In this document: in pieces, positions 21,004 to 22,862 of the stretch
Position numbering within the stretch: the first letter of the stretch is position 1
Layout: each line of letters starts with the position of its first letter
Source: JANNMJ01 sp031426455
GTDB taxonomy: Bacteria; Bacteroidota; Bacteroidia; Cytophagales; Hymenobacteraceae
Assembly (NCBI GenBank): GCA_031426455.1
Contig: JANPLI010000210.1
Coordinates: 1 to 22,862, forward strand
DNA: 22,862 bases
Direction of reading: 5' to 3'
Position numbers and translations under genes: made by a program
Notes under the pieces: model-generated
What the model was told of the DNA's origin: nothing
What the model saw: only the letters and a program-made list of their open reading frames with translations
The model's database searches: none

Positions 21004-21888
21004 CTAGGCTCCGCGCCCGCTGCTGTCGGCGCCGCGCCCGCCGCGCCGTTGCGCCCGGCCCGGTGGCAGGTGCGGAAAGCGCCGTCCGTTGGGTTGCTGA
21101 TTCAGTCCCTCCGCCAGCAGCGCGTACAGTTCCGGGTGGTGCCGAGCGAGGCGGTCGGGGTCCTCGAAGAAGGTTTCGATAGCCACCGCAAACAGTTCGG
21201 CTTCGTTGGTGCCCGCGTAGGGGTCGAGGATGCCATTCCCCGCCTGCACGCGCGCCAGTTCCTGCTTCACGGTGACGCGCCAGGCGCCCAGGCGGGCCGG
21301 GGAGAGGCGTAGCAGGGCAGGCCCTCCGTCGATGGTACCGTCGGCGTCGTCGAGTAGGTGCGCGAATTCGTGCAGGCCGACGTTCTCGCCGTTTTGCCAG
21401 TCGCGGAAGCCGCGTTCGAGCGAGGCTTTCGACAGGCGCATATACTGGCCGCTGCCCTGAAACCGCTGGACCGACCCCAGCACCGTCCCTCGGAGCGGGG
21501 CGAACTCTTCGTCGTGCCCAGGGGCACTTTGCCAAGCATCAGGCACGATCAGTACTTCGCGCAGGCTCGGATATTCCCAGTCGGGCAAGCCCCAGATTGG
21601 AATTACGGCCGCCGCTGCCACCAGCAGGCGCGTGGCATCATCGACGGCCGTTTCGATACCCGTCAGGCGGGTGCGGGCCAGGAAAAGCTGGACGCGCTGC
21701 TCGAAACGGGTACGGTCGTCGGGCGTGGGCAGGTCGCGGTAGAAGCTCACGCGGCGGCGCAGCAACTCGCTCCATTCGGCCGGGAAAGGTTGCGCCAGGG
21801 CGCGGGCATCGCGGCGGGCAGCGCGGGTCCAATAGCGGTACAGCAGCCCGCCGAGGATCGCCAGGGTCAGGATAAAAGCGGGTAGCAT
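21004..21888 (-). CDS. MtfA-family zinc-dependent peptidase
   Basis: The product is 294 residues. One N-terminal membrane segment (MLPAFILTLAILGGLLYRYW) is followed by a cytoplasm- or periplasm-facing domain. The gluzincin motif is ENVGLHEFAHLLDD (H173, E174, H177), with the family's downstream NEAELFAVAIETFFEDP (about 228-244) providing the third zinc ligand. A preceding WEYPSLREVLIVPDAW (about 104-119) is typical of the family. E. coli MtfA inactivates the Mlc repressor and has peptidase activity; most Bacteroidota copies are membrane-tethered, and their targets are unknown. ATG 21888 is favoured because it gives the membrane segment; the frame extends to 22041. The C terminus is a Gly/Arg-rich tail. 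Upstream of rpiA, on the same strand. Confidence 0.9.
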   Translation of the reverse strand: MLPAFILTLAILGGLLYRYWTRAARRDARALAQPFPAEWSELLRRRVSFYRDLPTPDDRTRFEQRVQLFLARTRLTGIETAVDDATRLLVAAAAVIPIWGLPDWEYPSLREVLIVPDAWQSAPGHDEEFAPLRGTVLGSVQRFQGSGQYMRLSKASLERGFRDWQNGENVGLHEFAHLLDDADGTIDGGPALLRLSPARLGAWRVTVKQELARVQAGNGILDPYAGTNEAELFAVAIETFFEDPDRLARHHPELYALLAEGLNQQPNGRRFPHLPPGRAQRRGGRGADSSGRGA

Positions 21889-21987
21889 CGGGTCGGCAGA
21901 AGCAAATGCGGATGAAAAGAAGCGCAAGTACGCCACGTCGGTCTGCCCGATCAAAGACCGGCAATGCCAATAAATTCCCGCTAAAGT

Positions 21988-22002
21988 GCCACCTTTGGTG
22001 GC
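21988..22002. repeat. Short palindrome GCCACC-TTT-GGTGGC
   Basis: A perfect 6-bp stem with a 3-base loop lies in the 163-base divergent gap between the MtfA-family and PAS genes. On the plus strand it contains CACCTTTG, a near match to the -7 consensus, but it is too far from the PAS start for the leaderless spacing seen elsewhere. It may be an operator or chance. Confidence 0.3.
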
Positions 22003-22051
22003 GACGTTACTCTTTAGTCTAACGGAACGACGAGTAGGCACCCATTTTTAT

Positions 22052-22862
22052 ATGGCATACGAAATATCCGGCGATGGCCCCACCGGCTTACAGGCCACGC
22101 TGATGCTCGCGGCGGCGTCCGATTTATTTATGGCGCTGGACCCCTCGGGATGCATCACGTTTGCTTCGTTGGCCAGTGAAAAGATGCTGCGCTACAGCCC
22201 GGAAGAACTGGTCGGGCGGTCGGCGTTCGATCTGGTGCATCCGGATGACCTGCCGCGGCTGTTCGAGATTTTTCAACAGGTGCTGGACGTCAACGGCCCT
22301 GATCATATTCTGGTCACGTACCGTTGCCTCCGGCGCGATGGCTCCGTCTGTTGGGTGGAGGGGCACACCCGCATCGCCCGCCAGCCCGCTACTGGCTCCG
22401 TACAGGAGTTTTATCTGGTGGCCCGCGACGTTACCGCTCGCCAGGAACTGGAGCAGCAGCTTCGCGAGCAAAATGCCCTGCTCGACGCCTTGTTCACGCA
22501 TTCGCCGGTGGGCATCTTCGTGCTGCGCGCCGTGCGCGATGCCGCTGCGACCGTTATCGATTTTGCGTTCGAACGCATCAATGTTCAGGCCGGTCAACTG
22601 ATGGACGCGCATTATCCGCAGCCCCTGACCGGCACAACGCTGCTAACCCAATACCCGCTGATGCGTGACAGCCCGCTGCTGGTTGGCTACCAGCAGGCGC
22701 TGCTGACGGGTAAGCCATTGACAATGAGTCGCCCCTGGCCCCGTTATGAGGGTGATACCGTTTACCACGTAGTGGCCGTGCCGCTGAATACGGAGCAGCT
22801 CGCCGTTTCTTTTCTGGATATGCGGCAGCCAGTTGGGGTGCCACCGGCTGCCGACGAAGCCG
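22052..22862 (+). CDS. PAS-domain sensor protein, N-terminal part (probably a histidine kinase)
   Basis: ATG 22052 opens 270 codons that run off the right edge (MAYEISGDGPTGLQATLMLA). Residues about 18-125 form a PAS/PAC unit: DLFMALDPSGCITFASLASE, S-P-E-E-L-V-G-R-S-A-F-D-L-V-H-P-D-D, R-C-L-R-R-D-G-S-V-C-W-V-E-G and FYLVARDVTARQELEQQLRE. The last of these leads into a coiled linker (QLREQNALLDALFTHSPVGI) and a second, degenerate PAS-like domain (about 145-260). No transmembrane segment or signal peptide precedes it, so sensing is cytosolic. Bacteroidota proteins with this start usually end in HisKA/HATPase domains, but the output domain is beyond the window. The start is the first in-frame ATG after the AT-rich CCATTTTTAT. 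Confidence 0.85.
   Translation, partial: MAYEISGDGPTGLQATLMLAAASDLFMALDPSGCITFASLASEKMLRYSPEELVGRSAFDLVHPDDLPRLFEIFQQVLDVNGPDHILVTYRCLRRDGSVCWVEGHTRIARQPATGSVQEFYLVARDVTARQELEQQLREQNALLDALFTHSPVGIFVLRAVRDAAATVIDFAFERINVQAGQLMDAHYPQPLTGTTLLTQYPLMRDSPLLVGYQQALLTGKPLTMSRPWPRYEGDTVYHVVAVPLNTEQLAVSFLDMRQPVGVPPAADEA

Noticed and set aside
1..22862. tRNA, rRNA or known riboswitch genes
   Set aside because: No cloverleaf with CCA-like acceptor, conserved rRNA segment or recognisable riboswitch core was seen by eye; a covariance-model scan would be needed to exclude them.

Overview
This window looks like chromosomal DNA from a high-GC member of the Bacteroidota, most probably Hymenobacteraceae (Hymenobacter-like). 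Supporting signs are a type IX secretion C-terminal sorting domain on a VCBS-repeat protein, a fused E1 alpha/beta 2-oxo acid dehydrogenase, a KDO cytidylyltransferase next to a DUF4905-like protein, a Brp/Blh carotene oxygenase, a lack of Shine-Dalgarno sites, and repeated promoter boxes of the Bacteroidota type (TTTG, about 16-21 bases, then TAnnTTTG). The genus is inferred from gene content and was not tested by search.

Layout. Positions 1-1862 are accessory and decayed: the end of an IS3-family element (transposase OrfA) cuts a GHKL-type ATPase gene; next come a gene remnant, a small gene split by a one-base frameshift, a pRiA4b ORF-3 family gene, and another fragment before a strong terminator. 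Positions 1900-5722 (minus) hold a lipoprotein and a large UvrD-like helicase with an unusual N-terminal domain and C-terminal ankyrin-like repeats. A hemolysin III family membrane protein follows (5908-6555).

Positions 6592-9582 form a second accessory block. It has a 34-base copy of the promoter-proximal start of an ATPase gene, a lower-GC secreted protein of unknown function, and then the full SMC/ABC-like AAA ATPase, whose middle third is also lower in GC. Three bases downstream is a DUF4276 gene carrying one frameshift, then a small ankyrin protein. The ATPase/DUF4276 pair resembles two-gene ATPase plus TOPRIM-like modules seen in phage defence; that role is inference.

Positions 9773-10462 hold an HTH protein whose promoter is embedded in a very regular operator array: three exact 44-bp periods of GTAACA-N22-TGTTAC. 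This is the most striking non-coding structure in the window. Positions 10518-22862 are mostly ordinary housekeeping genes: kdsB, a DUF4905-like protein, a LysM/RlpA-like protein, Brp/Blh, fused E1, a T9SS cargo protein, an M2 (ACE-like) peptidase lipoprotein, rpiA, an MtfA-family peptidase, and the start of a PAS-domain sensor. Many genes have a TAnnTTYG promoter box ending only 3-7 bases before the start codon, which implies leaderless or nearly leaderless mRNAs.
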